A DNA stretch of 64,000 bases from Nocardia sp. BMG111209 (GTDB lineage: Bacteria; Actinomycetota; Actinomycetes; Mycobacteriales; Mycobacteriaceae), in the NCBI RefSeq assembly GCF_000381925.1, contig NZ_KB907307.1, positions 4,402,001 to 4,466,000 of the forward strand, written 5' to 3'. The position numbers were made by a program, and so were the translations under genes. Positions 16,796 through 26,343 of the stretch are shown here, piece by piece. The notes below the pieces were generated by a model. The model made no database searches and was not told where the DNA came from. It worked only from the letters and a program-made list of their open reading frames with translations. Numbering within the stretch: the first letter of the stretch is position 1; each line of letters begins with the position of its first letter.

Positions 16796-17674
16796 CTAGC
16801 CGAGCGCGAATTCGCCTCTGCCCATTTGGTCTCGGACCGTCACCGTCGCGGGGTTGGTCAGGAATTTCCGCTGCCAGTTCGCGCCGTCGACGACCAGGGT
16901 GTGGCCGGAGATGAATCGTGCGTAGGGTGAGGCGAGATAGGTTGCTGCCCAGCCGAGTTCGCGTAGTCGGCCGACTCGCATCGCTGGTTGGGCGGCGTCC
17001 TTCTCGGAGGTCCGCGCCAGATTTTCCTTGATGTCGGCGGTCTGGTCGTCGTGCGGGAACATCCCCGGCACCAGGCCGTTGACCTGGATGCCGTACGGGC
17101 CCCACTCCACCGCCAGCGTTTCGACCATGTTCTTCACCCCTGCCTTCGCCGCGGCGGAATGAGCGAAACCGGGCCCGCCCGTCCAGGCGTAGGAGGCGCC
17201 TACGCAGATCACCGAGGCGGGGGTCTTCTCGGACAGGTGGCGCCGGACCAGCTCTCGGGTGCAGAAGAAAGTGCCGTTGAGGGTGATGTCGACTACGGTG
17301 CGCCACGCATTGGCCGACATGTCCTCGGCCGGTACCGGGAAATTGGCCGCGGCATTGTTCACCAGCACGGCCGGCAGGCCGAATCCGGGGCTGTCCTGTG
17401 CTTTGTCGAGAGCCGCGGAGATCTGATCGGGGTCGCGGATATCGCATTTCAGCGTCAGTACGGGTGCACCGAGGTGTTCCATCGCAGCGCGGCCGGCGTC
17501 GAGGTGCTCATCTTTGCGGCTGATGATCACGAGGGCGGCGCCCAGGCGCGCGAATTCGGTGGCGATGGCCTTACCGAGCCCGGTACCGCCACCGGTGACG
17601 AGTACGGTTGTGCCCGTGAAGGTTTCCCGCGGCAGCGCGCTGGCTCCCGCTGCGGGTGGTTCCGGCAACGGCAT
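16796..17674 (-). CDS. SDR oxidoreductase, 2,4-dienoyl-CoA reductase-like
   Basis: This 292-aa short-chain dehydrogenase has TVLVTGGGTGLGKAIATEFA for NADP(H) binding and the NNAA motif (VLVNNAAANFPVP). The usual YxxxK is replaced by HSAAAKAGVKNM, as in peroxisomal/bacterial 2,4-dienoyl-CoA reductases, where Lys is kept and the Tyr is displaced. The tail VEWGPYGIQVNGLVPG is also typical of that group. It follows the enoyl-CoA hydratase gene by 2 bp, so the two form an operon probably serving beta-oxidation of unsaturated acyl-CoAs. Confidence 0.82.
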   Translation of the reverse strand: MPLPEPPAAGASALPRETFTGTTVLVTGGGTGLGKAIATEFARLGAALVIISRKDEHLDAGRAAMEHLGAPVLTLKCDIRDPDQISAALDKAQDSPGFGLPAVLVNNAAANFPVPAEDMSANAWRTVVDITLNGTFFCTRELVRRHLSEKTPASVICVGASYAWTGGPGFAHSAAAKAGVKNMVETLAVEWGPYGIQVNGLVPGMFPHDDQTADIKENLARTSEKDAAQPAMRVGRLRELGWAATYLASPYARFISGHTLVVDGANWQRKFLTNPATVTVRDQMGRGEFALG

Positions 17675-17676
17675 GG

Positions 17677-18465
17677 TCAGCTCCCTGTGTAGGTGGGGTT
17701 GCGATTCTCGGCACGCGCCAGTTTGAATTCGGCCATATCGTCGGATCGACTGATGAACGTCTGATAGATCAGCTCATCGGCCATGGACGAGCGGACGGCA
17801 TCGAGCGACAGGTGATTGATGACGTTTCGCGCCATTTTCACCGTCACGGCCGGAGCCGAGGCGATTTTCTCGGCCATTTCGATCGCGGTGTCGTCGAGCG
17901 CCTCGGGAGGGACGACCCGGGACACGATGCCGAGGTCGAGGGCTTCCGCCGCGCTCAAGTGACGGCCGGTCAGGACCAGATCGCTGGCCACTCCGTGCCC
18001 GCACATCTGGAACAGCCGAGCCACGCCCCCGGTGTCGGGTATCACGCCGTGCCCGACCTCGGGCAGCATGAAGCGCGCTCCCTCGGCCGCAATTCGGATG
18101 TCGCACAACAGAGCCCGTTGGAACGATCCCCCGATGGCCCAGCCCTGAACGGCGACGATCACCGGGGCATCGAGGTCGAACAGCTGCTGAATGCCGCGAT
18201 GTCCTCGCCGCATCAGCTCGTGGTGGGACAGCCGGCCGGCCGCGTTGCCGATGGCCGCGACGTCGCGGCCCGACGACCACGACCGGCCTTCCCCGCGCCA
18301 CACGACGGCGCGCACTTCGGGCCGCTCACGCAATTCCCCCAGCGCGGCGAACAGCTGCGCGTCCATCTCGTCGTCGAACGCATTGTGCTTGGCGACGTTG
18401 TCGTTGGTGATCACGGCGATCGCGCCGTGCACCTCCAGTCGTACGGTACCTGCCACCCAGGTCAC
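17677..18465 (-). CDS. Enoyl-CoA hydratase/isomerase
   Basis: This 262-aa crotonase-family protein is the first gene of a two-gene operon with the SDR. It has the CoA-binding/oxyanion segment (GRSWSSGRDVAAIGNAAGRL) and the central IVAVQGWAIGGSFQRALLCD. In place of the second catalytic Glu there is LPEVGHGVIPDTGG, so one acid is kept and the other is less certain; isomerase or hydratase activity cannot be told apart by eye. A less GC-rich promoter-like stretch (GTATGTTTTATAC) lies at about 18480. Confidence 0.83.
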   Translation of the reverse strand: MTWVAGTVRLEVHGAIAVITNDNVAKHNAFDDEMDAQLFAALGELRERPEVRAVVWRGEGRSWSSGRDVAAIGNAAGRLSHHELMRRGHRGIQQLFDLDAPVIVAVQGWAIGGSFQRALLCDIRIAAEGARFMLPEVGHGVIPDTGGVARLFQMCGHGVASDLVLTGRHLSAAEALDLGIVSRVVPPEALDDTAIEMAEKIASAPAVTVKMARNVINHLSLDAVRSSMADELIYQTFISRSDDMAEFKLARAENRNPTYTGS

Positions 18466-18535
18466 ACTAGTTGAGGACAGTATGTTTTATACATTCTTTC
18501 CGAGAACTTCGGCGGCGGGCATCGACGAGGCGGCC

Positions 18536-20023
18536 TCAACGATATTCGGCCAGTCGGGGCCGGACGCCGAGGAGAACGAGCAGAACCAGCACGAAGGCAC
18601 CGCCGGCGGGCAGCACTCCCGTCCAGCCGGAGTAGGCCTTCTCGGCTTCCGTGACGGCCGCGTCGAAGGCATGCTGGTTGATGTCGATGGTGGCGACCAA
18701 TGCCTGGTCGTAGGCGGTGAAGTGCTGATCGGACGGGCCCGTGCAGTAGGCGATGGCGGCGGCCGGGTCGGTCGTACTGCGCAATCTGCGATCGTCGAGT
18801 TGATATGTCCGGTAGGCGAGCAGCGTCCGCGTCACGGCCGCACGTTCCCCTTCGAAGGTGATGTTGCGCAGTTCCTTTCCGAGGAAGGAGTCGGCGCCGA
18901 TCGACGGGGCGGTACCGGAACCGGTTGGGCCGGAGGCGGTCTGGGCCGTGATGGCGGCGTTCAAGGCGGCGTCGTAGTCGTTGATGCCGGTTACCGGCAG
19001 GGCCGCCAACTGCTGTGATTCGGCGAAGAATGCGGTCTGATATCCGGCGGCGCGCTGTGGGTCGAGCAGGTATCGGCTCTCGTCGGCATTGGCGTCGTAG
19101 CCGACCGCGCGGGCCTGCCGTAGGGCCAGCAGCGAGTCGAACGCTTGCGGCTTTGCGACGGTGAGTTGATGTACGGCAACGGAATTCGCGAGGATGCCGC
19201 CGGTGATTCCGGCCGCGGTGAGCAGGGTGGCGGCCAGCAGCGCCGGGTTGATGCGGCGGCGCGTCTTCACGCGCAACAGGATCTGGAGGCCGATCAGGGT
19301 GGCCGACAGCGCCGCTCCCAGCAGCGCGAGATGGATTCGCGCGATCGTCGCGGCGTGCACGCTGCCGTGGTAGGACCGTTCCAGCACCGCGCTGTTGGTG
19401 TCGGCGAGTTGCTGTGCGCGCGAGAGCAAGTCGGGAATCAGGCCGGTGGCCGTCCGGAAATCCGCCAGCGTGCGGGCGGACGGGCTCCCGGCGCCTCCCT
19501 GGTCGATTTCGTCGAGCTGAATGGTGTCGGCGGCGCGGGCCTCGTATCCGCCGAAGCGGTCGAGTATCTCGCGGATCTGCTGGACGGCGGCGTCGGTGGT
19601 GACGATGGTCATCGCTTGCTGGAGGTCGGCGTCGGCTTGGCTGCGGCGTTGCTCGTAGCCGCGCATCGCCGTATCTCGAACCGGCGCCAATGCCGGATCA
19701 TTGCCCGCCAGAACGATATTCGCCAGTTGCGCGTCCATGTCGGCGATCGCGAACGACAGGTCCTCGGTCGCGGTGACGGTGGGTGCGGTGTGGCCGCCGA
19801 TCATCTCGATACCGCCGCGGGCGGACCGGGCGTCGGCAGCCGTCACGATGGCGGTGACCACCGCGAGCGCTACCGCCGGTATCGCGAGAAACCTGATCCA
19901 GCCCGGCGTGTCGTCCCGGGCCGGCAGACAACCGCGCAGGCGGAGCGCCGTTCGATGCGATATGGACTCGTCCCGAGCGGGCATCCGCCGCGGTCGTGTC
20001 GTCATCAGCTGTGACGAGGTCAT
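18536..20023 (-). CDS. GlnX-like membrane protein with extracytoplasmic helical domains
   Basis: This 495-aa protein has a cytoplasmic N-terminus of about 40 residues, a transmembrane helix (FLAIPAVALAVVTAIVTAAD) and a long helical extracytoplasmic domain (DLSFAIADMDAQLANIVLAG). Two central helices (about 225-275), a second extracytoplasmic domain and a C-terminal helix (GAFVLVLLVLLGVRP) before the cytoplasmic end follow. This layout fits GlnX, the membrane protein of the mycobacterial glnX-glnH-pknG group that relays amino-acid availability. Neither glnH nor pknG is next to it here, so it is an orphan homologue or a related sensor. Confidence 0.65.
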   Translation of the reverse strand: MTSSQLMTTRPRRMPARDESISHRTALRLRGCLPARDDTPGWIRFLAIPAVALAVVTAIVTAADARSARGGIEMIGGHTAPTVTATEDLSFAIADMDAQLANIVLAGNDPALAPVRDTAMRGYEQRRSQADADLQQAMTIVTTDAAVQQIREILDRFGGYEARAADTIQLDEIDQGGAGSPSARTLADFRTATGLIPDLLSRAQQLADTNSAVLERSYHGSVHAATIARIHLALLGAALSATLIGLQILLRVKTRRRINPALLAATLLTAAGITGGILANSVAVHQLTVAKPQAFDSLLALRQARAVGYDANADESRYLLDPQRAAGYQTAFFAESQQLAALPVTGINDYDAALNAAITAQTASGPTGSGTAPSIGADSFLGKELRNITFEGERAAVTRTLLAYRTYQLDDRRLRSTTDPAAAIAYCTGPSDQHFTAYDQALVATIDINQHAFDAAVTEAEKAYSGWTGVLPAGGAFVLVLLVLLGVRPRLAEYR

Positions 20024-20287
20024 GACGCGCCGATCCCGGCGAAATCGAACTCGGCTGCCGCCCGCATTGGCATCCCCCTGCGCATCCCACCGATACGGAA
20101 ATCCGTAGGCTCATGCTGCCATCGAATCGCGTATGGAGACCGTAAGTATTCACCTCATCGGTGTACGGAAATCCGCAAAACCGTTGTGCCCGAGACCCGC
20201 CGCGCAATCGCCGGACTCGGGATCGGTCCACCGCCTGCCGGCTGTGCCGTTGCGGTCGGTCCATGGGCCGGTGGCGGCGGGCGAGGT

Positions 20288-22237
20288 TCACACCTCGATC
20301 TGCGAACCCATGATCACGGTGCGGTGGCGGGGCAGCGCGAACCAGTCGGCGGCGTCGGCGGTGATGTACGAGGTGGCGATGAACAGGTGCTTGCGCCAGG
20401 ACGCCATCGATTGTTCTGTGCCGATTCGCAATTCGATCTTCGAGAGGAAGTACGACGCGTGGTCCAGGTCGAGGCGGCCCTCGGTGTCGGCCGGGTCGAC
20501 GGCGGCGAGGGTCGCGGGGACGTCGGGGGTTTCCATGTATCCGCATCGGACGGTGACGTGGGTGATGCCGTCGTCGCCGTTGCCGAGGTTGTCGACGATG
20601 ATCCGTTCGTCCGCGGGGACACGGGGTATCGGTTCGGTCCGGACCGACACGATCACGATGTGGTCGTGGCGGACATGGTTGTGTTCCACGTTGGCGCGCA
20701 GGGCCAGTGGGGCGGTCTGCTTGCCGCGGCTGAGGAATACCGCCGTGCCGGGGACGCGGGTGGTCGGTGGGGTGCCGGCGCTCATCGCGTCGATGAAGGC
20801 CGGTAGCGCGCCTTCGCGGCGTTCGCGTTCGGCGGTGACGATCCGCCGGCCACGCTGCCAGGTGGTCATGATGGTGAACGCGGTGATGCCGATGAGCAGT
20901 GGCAGCCACGCGCCGTGGACGAGCTTGGTCAGGTTGGCCGCGGCGAACAGGAGATCGACGGTGAGCAGCGGGATCGCACCCAGGCCGAGCAGCCACCACG
21001 GTATGTTCCAGCGCACCCGGGCGACGTAGAAGAACAGCAGGGTGGTGATGGTGATCGTGCCGGTGACGGCCATGCCGAACGCGAACGCGAGTGCCGTGGA
21101 GCTGCGGAACGCGAACACCAGGGTGAGCACCGAGACCATGAGCAGCCAGTTGATCCAGGGCACGTAGATCTGCCCGATCGTGGATTCGGAGGTGTGCGCG
21201 ATCCGCAGGCGCGGCAGATATCCCAGTTGCGCGGCCTGCGCGGTCACCGAGTACGCGCCGGTGATCACCGCTTGGGAGGCGATCACCGTGGCCGCTGTGG
21301 CGAGCAGCACCATCGGCAGGCGGCCCCAGCCGGGCACGAGCAGGAAGAACGGGCTGGATATGTTGGTGGGGTCGTCGAGGATCAGCGCACCTTGGCCGAG
21401 ATAGCTGAGGACGCAGGCGGGGAACACGAGCAGCAGCCATGCGCGGGTGATGGCCCGGCGGCCGAAATGACCCATGTCGGCGTACAGGGCCTCGGCGCCG
21501 GTCACCGCGAGCACGATCGCGGCCAGCGCGAAGAACGCGGTGCCGAAGTGGCCGAACAGGAATCCCAGCGCGTAGGTCGGCGACAGTGCCTTCAGGATCT
21601 CGGGGTGCTCGACGATCCCGGACACTCCGCAGGCCCCGATGACGGTGAACCAGCCGATCATCACCGGCCCGAAAATGCGTCCGACCACCGCGGTTCCGCG
21701 CCGCTGCACCATGAACAACGCCACGATGATCACGGCGGTGATCGGTACGACCAGTCCGGCCGCCGACGGCCGCACCACCTCGAGCCCCTCGACCGCCGAC
21801 AGCACGGAAATCGCCGGGGTGATCATGGAGTCGCCGAAGAACAGTGAGGCGCCGAAGATTCCGAGGGCCGCGAGAACCATCGCGAGCCGGCGGCCCTGCG
21901 GCGCGCTCCAGCGACGCAGCAGGGTGATCAGCGCCATGATGCCGCCCTCGCCGTCGTTGTCGGCGCGCATCGCCAGCAACACGTAGGTGACGGTCACGAT
22001 GATCATCACCGACCAGAACACCAGCGACACGACCCCGTACACGTTCTCGGTGGTCACCGGCACCGGATGCGGGTCGCCCGGGGCGAACACCGTTTGCAGG
22101 GTGTAGATCGGGCTGGTCCCGATATCGCCGAACACGACGCCGAGCGCACCCACCACCACCGCCGGTCGAACCGAATCGCGGGGTCCGGCATGGTCGACCG
22201 GCGGTTGCGGTGCGGTCGCGGATGGGGCGTCGGTCAC
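20288..22237 (-). CDS. kup: Kup-family potassium uptake protein
   Basis: This 649-aa K+/H+ symporter has about 12 transmembrane helices and a soluble C-terminal domain. The signature VVFGDIGTSPIYTLQTVFAP lies in helix 1, and DSMITPAISVLSAVEGLEVV and QALYADMGHFGRRAI-like segments follow (here EALYADMGHFGRRAI). I chose GTG 22237 because GAGGAGG stands 5-9 bp upstream and the frame further upstream to 22354 is unlike the family. It is alone, with a strong hairpin terminator of the upstream lipoprotein gene between them. Confidence 0.95.
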   Translation of the reverse strand: MTDAPSATAPQPPVDHAGPRDSVRPAVVVGALGVVFGDIGTSPIYTLQTVFAPGDPHPVPVTTENVYGVVSLVFWSVMIIVTVTYVLLAMRADNDGEGGIMALITLLRRWSAPQGRRLAMVLAALGIFGASLFFGDSMITPAISVLSAVEGLEVVRPSAAGLVVPITAVIIVALFMVQRRGTAVVGRIFGPVMIGWFTVIGACGVSGIVEHPEILKALSPTYALGFLFGHFGTAFFALAAIVLAVTGAEALYADMGHFGRRAITRAWLLLVFPACVLSYLGQGALILDDPTNISSPFFLLVPGWGRLPMVLLATAATVIASQAVITGAYSVTAQAAQLGYLPRLRIAHTSESTIGQIYVPWINWLLMVSVLTLVFAFRSSTALAFAFGMAVTGTITITTLLFFYVARVRWNIPWWLLGLGAIPLLTVDLLFAAANLTKLVHGAWLPLLIGITAFTIMTTWQRGRRIVTAERERREGALPAFIDAMSAGTPPTTRVPGTAVFLSRGKQTAPLALRANVEHNHVRHDHIVIVSVRTEPIPRVPADERIIVDNLGNGDDGITHVTVRCGYMETPDVPATLAAVDPADTEGRLDLDHASYFLSKIELRIGTEQSMASWRKHLFIATSYITADAADWFALPRHRTVIMGSQIEV

Positions 22238-22393
22238 GGCGTTCCTCCTCTGCACGAGCTGATCGCGCTCGTGTGCCGGACAATACCGGCCGAATCGGCT
22301 TCCTCGCCGCGTGCCCGTCCGGAGTCGCGCACGCCGACTCGTCGCGGGCATCATCGTGGCTACCCGTTCGTGACGCCCGGACGAATCCCGTGC

Positions 22394-22422
22394 GATGCTC
22401 CCGGACGCGCTCCGGGAGCATC
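22394..22422 (-). terminator. Hairpin terminator after the lipoprotein gene
   Basis: Perfect 12-bp arms (GATGCTCCCGGA and TCCGGGAGCATC) enclose a 5-nt loop CGCGC. It lies about 40 bp downstream of the lipoprotein stop and upstream of kup. No U-tract follows, which is common for actinobacterial hairpin terminators. Confidence 0.7.
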
Positions 22423-22459
22423 GGGAGTCAACGGCAGCGTGCCATTGCCATCGGTTGTG

Positions 22460-22993
22460 TCAGCTCGCCACCTTCAGCGACTTGCAGGCCTGGATCTCGT
22501 CCGCGAGTGCGTCCTTGTCCGTCGCGTACACATTGACCGTGCATTCGTGGAACTTGTCGCCGTCGGGAACGAGAGCGGTCACGAGCACGTTCGAGCTGGA
22601 CTGGGTCGCCACATAGAAACCTTTGCCACCCGCGATGTCGACATCTTCGAGTACGACGATGTCGGGTGCGCCGGTGCCACCGCGCGCGAATTCGCGTCGG
22701 CTCGAGACGAATTCGGGTGTCGCGGGGAACGTCTCGGTTCGAATCGCCACGTCCTGTGCTGCCTTCGGTTCGGCCGCGCGGACGAAGACGACCGAGTCGC
22801 CCGACTTGCTCGCGGTCGTACCTGCCGGGGGTGTGAAACAGAAGCCGCTCGGGCCTCGGTACGGGCAATTTGCGGTCGAGGACGGCGTGGTGGCGGCAGC
22901 ACTCGTGGGGCTACCGGCCGTCGAATGGCCGTCGGTCGCGCACCCGGCGGCGACCAGACATCCGGCCAGGACAAGGAGTTTCTTGATCTTCAC
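22460..22993 (-). CDS. Secreted lipoprotein of unknown function
   Basis: This 177-aa protein starts at GTG 22993 with a lipoprotein signal: basic VKIKKLL, hydrophobic VLAGCLVAAGC and lipobox LVAAGC, so it is predicted to be anchored on the outer face of the membrane. A Ser/Thr/Ala linker is followed by a domain with two likely disulphides (CPYRGPSGFCFTPP near the start; HECTVNVYATD and IQACKSLKV at the end). The frame is open to 23077, but the signal peptide fixes the start. No specific family is recognised. Confidence 0.75.
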   Translation of the reverse strand: MKIKKLLVLAGCLVAAGCATDGHSTAGSPTSAAATTPSSTANCPYRGPSGFCFTPPAGTTASKSGDSVVFVRAAEPKAAQDVAIRTETFPATPEFVSSRREFARGGTGAPDIVVLEDVDIAGGKGFYVATQSSSNVLVTALVPDGDKFHECTVNVYATDKDALADEIQACKSLKVAS

Positions 22994-23098
22994 AATCTCT
23001 ATTTCCCGCCCGCGCCGACTTCCGTTAACCGACCCACCCGGACTTCGGTCCGCCGGAACCCTTGTGCCGGTGCGCAACCCGCGCCACGAGCGGATCTC

Positions 23099-23305
23099 TC
23101 ACGCGGCGGGCCGCCCGGCCGAAAGATCCGGTCGCCGTTGCCGTTCGATCACGTCGATCAGATTGTCGACCGCTGCCAGCGAGGACCATTCGTCCCTCGC
23201 GACCAGACCGGGATACTGATCCGATCGGGCGATGAACGCGGCCTCCGCGGCCGACCAGTGCACAGTGACGGACGAGAGACGGACTTCCTCGCCGACGATG
23301 CCCAT
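23099..23305 (-). CDS. Small hypothetical protein
   Basis: This 68-aa protein reads MGIVGEEVRLSSVTVHWSAA, EAAFIARSDQYPGLVARDEW and SSLAAVDNLIDVIERQ. The layout (two short strands with an aromatic-Asp-x-Pro-G turn, then a helix) recalls HicB-like antitoxin folds, in which D-x-P-G-x is typical. No HicA toxin is next to it, so this is only a resemblance. Confidence 0.5.
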   Translation of the reverse strand: MGIVGEEVRLSSVTVHWSAAEAAFIARSDQYPGLVARDEWSSLAAVDNLIDVIERQRRPDLSAGRPAA

Positions 23306-23682
23306 AACCCTTGCCTCTTCTGCCGATCCTGTCCCCTGAACACCGATTCAACACCGGCACCGGCGAATTCGGCGAATCTGTACGTTTCCGCTACGGCGGT
23401 GGCCGCCGGCTTCGCGATTCCTTTGCGAGCGGGCGACACGGGCCACTCGGCTACACCGCCACCCCGAGCGGGACCGTCATGATCAGTCCACCGCCGAGGT
23501 GCCCCTCGGAAACTCCCGCGGCTTCCGTGAGCCGCGGGCCACCCGGGAACCCGTACGAAACTCGTTCGAAGGGCAGGTAGAAGCCATCAAGAGTGCGTCA
23601 ATGCAGCCATCGACCGGGTCGATACCGCCTAGCGTCCGATTCCTGTCCGGTTCTGGTTCCGGGCAGCGAGGAGGTGGTTCGG
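23306..23682. other. Stretch without a supported gene
   Basis: I see no gene with family likeness between the small hypothetical gene and the winged-helix gene. The last part holds the ribosome-binding site of the latter (GAGGAGG at about 23667). Confidence 0.35.
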
Positions 23683-23973
23683 ATGCCCGATAATCCGGTG
23701 ATGCCGGCCGAACTGGCGTCCCATTCCCACGTCGTCGAGATCCTCGACCTGCTGTCCGAATCCGGCTGCACCGTAGCGCTTCTGGCCAGACTCGTACGGG
23801 CGCAGTGGGCGGATCTGGCGTCCGCCCTCCGCTTGATGGCAGCCCATGGACTCCTCATCGGCGGTGACCATGGCAGCTGGGACGAGCCTCTGATGAGCCG
23901 CGGGCCGATCCGATTGACCAGCCGGGGCGAGGAGGTCGCACAATTGCTGTCGGACCCGAAGCGCCGAACGTGA
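23683..23973 (+). CDS. Small winged-helix DNA-binding protein
   Basis: This 96-aa protein starts at ATG 23683 with a strong GAGGAGG upstream. Residues 15-90 form a winged helix (VVEILDLLSESGCTVALLAR, then LASALRLMAAHGLLIGGD and the wing RGPIRLTSRGEEVAQLL). The size equals a single wHTH domain of the MarR/ArsR type with no sensor domain. The target is unknown. Confidence 0.65.
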   Translation: MPDNPVMPAELASHSHVVEILDLLSESGCTVALLARLVRAQWADLASALRLMAAHGLLIGGDHGSWDEPLMSRGPIRLTSRGEEVAQLLSDPKRRT

Positions 23974-24300
23974 CGGTCGGCCCACGGCGTCGCCGTCACC
24001 CGGCGATGTTCGTCCGTCGACTCGGGAGCCTGCCCGGGAACGGCTCTGGCGCCCACGGCTTTCCGCGTATCGACCGCGTCGCGGGACGTGTGATCATGCG
24101 TGGTGTAGCCGGACATGCGGCGCGAAGACCGAGATCGGCCGCCTCGCAGCACGAACCCCCGGAACCGTTCCGGCACCGTGCTCGATCGACGCGACTGCCG
24201 TATGGCAATCCTTGGGATGCAACGGATTACGACGTCGTGGCACTCGGCACGACGCCTGCGCCAGAGCGCGCCCCGATCCGCCCGGCACCACGGTCACCCG
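23974..24300. other. Stretch without a recognisable gene
   Basis: Several short frames overlap here on both strands, but none has a recognisable domain or a clear start. I report nothing in it. Confidence 0.35.
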
Positions 24301-24765
24301 TCACCGATAATGCGGCAGATTCGCGGGAGTCGGCACCGGGTAGGCGTCGTGATGCACGTCGGTGACCACCGCCCACGGGTAGAAGTCGTACCCGAATCCA
24401 CTGCGGTACAGATAGATCCCGACACTGGTCACCAGCACCGGCGCATACCGGCAGGACCACTAGAACATCAGCAGTCCACCCGCCGACCACACGACACCGA
24501 ACCCGATGAACAACGCGGAGCCCCACCATGGGACCCCATCCTGCACACCGATACCGACACCGCCGGCACCGAGACCGGCTGTCGCGACATACACCTCCAG
24601 GGCAGGTAGCGACACCGGCCGGTGCCGCAACACAACCGGCCGAATTCCACGGCGACCCACACCTCCGAATCTCCACATGCTGCACACGATCCCGGCCGTC
24701 CCCCAGGCCCGCAACCGTTCTCGCTTCCGTGACGTCTCAATACTGTCCAGAGGTCTGGGGAGCAC
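24301..24765 (-). pseudogene. Small membrane protein interrupted by an in-frame TAG
   Basis: The first part (24460-24765, 101 aa) has two hydrophobic segments (about residues 57-75 and 82-101, ending SALFIGFGVVWSAGGLLMF). It stops at TAG 24460-24462. The same frame continues for 52 codons with sensible sequence (PVLVTSVGIYLYRSGFGYDF, YPWAVVTDVHHDAYPVP) to TGA at 24301. The continuation looks like the natural C-terminus, so this may be a gene broken by one nonsense mutation. It could equally be a genuine 101-aa protein. Confidence 0.4.
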
Positions 24766-24884
24766 GGCGCCCGATCTCGAGCGTTCGACCGCAGTGCGCC
24801 TTGTCGGGCCTTAACCTGTTGGCAGGCTTGAACGCTGCGATCCGAAGGGGACCTCCTGTGGGTTCATTTCATGGTTCGGGATTG

Positions 24885-26237
24885 ATGTCGAGACTGGGGG
24901 TTCTGGCAATCTGCAGCGCCACTGTCGGCGTGGCTGCCTGTGGGCCCGATCATGCTGCGCAGCAAACTGACACCGCACCGACGCCTCCGGCATGTGAAGC
25001 GTGGAAGGCGGCGGCCGACCCGGAGCAGAAGCTCAACGCGGCGGCGCACTGTGAATCGCAGGCGGCCACGGTCGATCTCAAGGCAACAGTCGGCGGAGAC
25101 CTCGTGACCGAAGTCCAAGTCGAGAATCACGGGGCACACATTTACACCCGCTTCGGCCCCGGGTTTGCGAAGTTGTTCGACCAGGCCGGTTCCGCTGACC
25201 AGGGTCCTGGGCTGTTGCTCGGATCGCTCATAGCCGACAGCGTCGATGGGTCTGAGACCGTCACCGAGAACGGCAAGATGTATTCGCGAAACACCCAGCT
25301 GTTGTTGTCGGCATCAGCGGCGCCCGCGAAGGCGGCGGCCGCTCATCCACAAGTGTGGCGCGATATCACCATACCGTTCGGTGCGGGTGACGGAACGTTT
25401 CGGTTGCAGCAACGCATCGTCAAGGATCCCAATCTGACGTGGCAGCTCTACGACGGCGCGCTGCGCAATGTGATAGTCGTCGGAACCGAAGTGCTGCACG
25501 GTGTCCAGACCACTCATGTGAGCGGGACGATCGACTCAGCGACGTTCCTGGCGAATCTGACTCGTCTCGATCCCTCGATCGATCCGGCCGCGTTGGACCA
25601 GCAGACGTTGCAAAGCATCGGGTTGACCACTCAGGCGGTCGAGTACTGGATCGACGACAGCGGGTTGATCCAGCAGATCCAATCGATCTCGAAGTCTAGC
25701 GCTGAGCCGATGGTTGCGACCGTCGGTTATGGACCTTTGTCGATCCCTGACGTCAAACTTGGTGAGCCGCCGACGAATTATGGCGGGACCGTCGCGACGG
25801 AGAACGGATTCGGTGCCATTTCGATCGGTATGACCCGACAGCAGGCGCTTGCGGTTCAGGGGACGACAACCTCGGCGTCAACACCCGCATGCGCGGCAAT
25901 CGACTTCCGGACCAAGCTCGGCGTCAATCAGGTGCTCGTCGGGAGGAAAGACGGCAAGGTCGACTCGATCGCCACTGCGGCGGGCACTGTCACCGATCGC
26001 GGGGTCGGCGACGGTTCGACAGCCGACGCCGTGATCGCGGCGTACTCCGGCGATCGGCATGTGAAGAAGGCGTACTCCGAGGCCGGTCAGGTAGTGGTCG
26101 TGACCAGCGGGGATCCGGACGCGGTGTTGCACGGACAGCTCGGTGTGCCGGTCCTAGGGTTCTCTGTCGGTGACGATGGTACTGTCGGCCCGCCGGTGAT
26201 CGGTAGCGTGCCGGGTATCGAGAACTGTTCGGGCTGA
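24885..26237 (+). CDS. Large secreted lipoprotein, LppX/LprG-like in part
   Basis: This 450-aa protein has signal peptide MSRLGVLAICSATVGVAACG with lipobox VAAC. The first ~270 residues (VDLKATVGGDLVTEVQVEN, MYSRNTQLLL, VVGTEVLHGVQTTHVSGTID, YWIDDSGLIQQIQSISK) resemble the beta-rich fold of mycobacterial LppX/LprA/LprG lipid-carrier lipoproteins. The last ~120 residues (FGAISIGMTRQQALAVQG and onward, ending GIENCSG) form a separate domain. GTG 24858 is an alternative start. A role in carrying lipids or sensing at the cell surface is inferred from the fold only. Confidence 0.7.
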   Translation: MSRLGVLAICSATVGVAACGPDHAAQQTDTAPTPPACEAWKAAADPEQKLNAAAHCESQAATVDLKATVGGDLVTEVQVENHGAHIYTRFGPGFAKLFDQAGSADQGPGLLLGSLIADSVDGSETVTENGKMYSRNTQLLLSASAAPAKAAAAHPQVWRDITIPFGAGDGTFRLQQRIVKDPNLTWQLYDGALRNVIVVGTEVLHGVQTTHVSGTIDSATFLANLTRLDPSIDPAALDQQTLQSIGLTTQAVEYWIDDSGLIQQIQSISKSSAEPMVATVGYGPLSIPDVKLGEPPTNYGGTVATENGFGAISIGMTRQQALAVQGTTTSASTPACAAIDFRTKLGVNQVLVGRKDGKVDSIATAAGTVTDRGVGDGSTADAVIAAYSGDRHVKKAYSEAGQVVVVTSGDPDAVLHGQLGVPVLGFSVGDDGTVGPPVIGSVPGIENCSG

Positions 26238-26343
26238 AAGAACTTCGCTTGACAAATCCGACTCGATGATCGACGGGTAAGCCGTACGCCGGCACAGTGA
26301 ACAGCTAATTTCCTTTGTGCACCAAGGGTAGAGAGGGACGACG

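Noticed and set aside
22238..22393. c-di-AMP (ydaO-type) riboswitch upstream of kup
   Set aside because: Potassium transporter genes sometimes carry one, but the conserved core sequences of the class could not be found in this leader.
19698..22421. Minus-strand frame of 907 codons over kup and the GlnX-like gene
   Set aside because: It crosses two real genes in another frame; its product is Arg/His/Pro-rich low complexity.
23099..23305. HicB antitoxin call for the 68-aa protein
   Set aside because: Only a weak D-x-P-G turn resemblance and no HicA partner; left as hypothetical.
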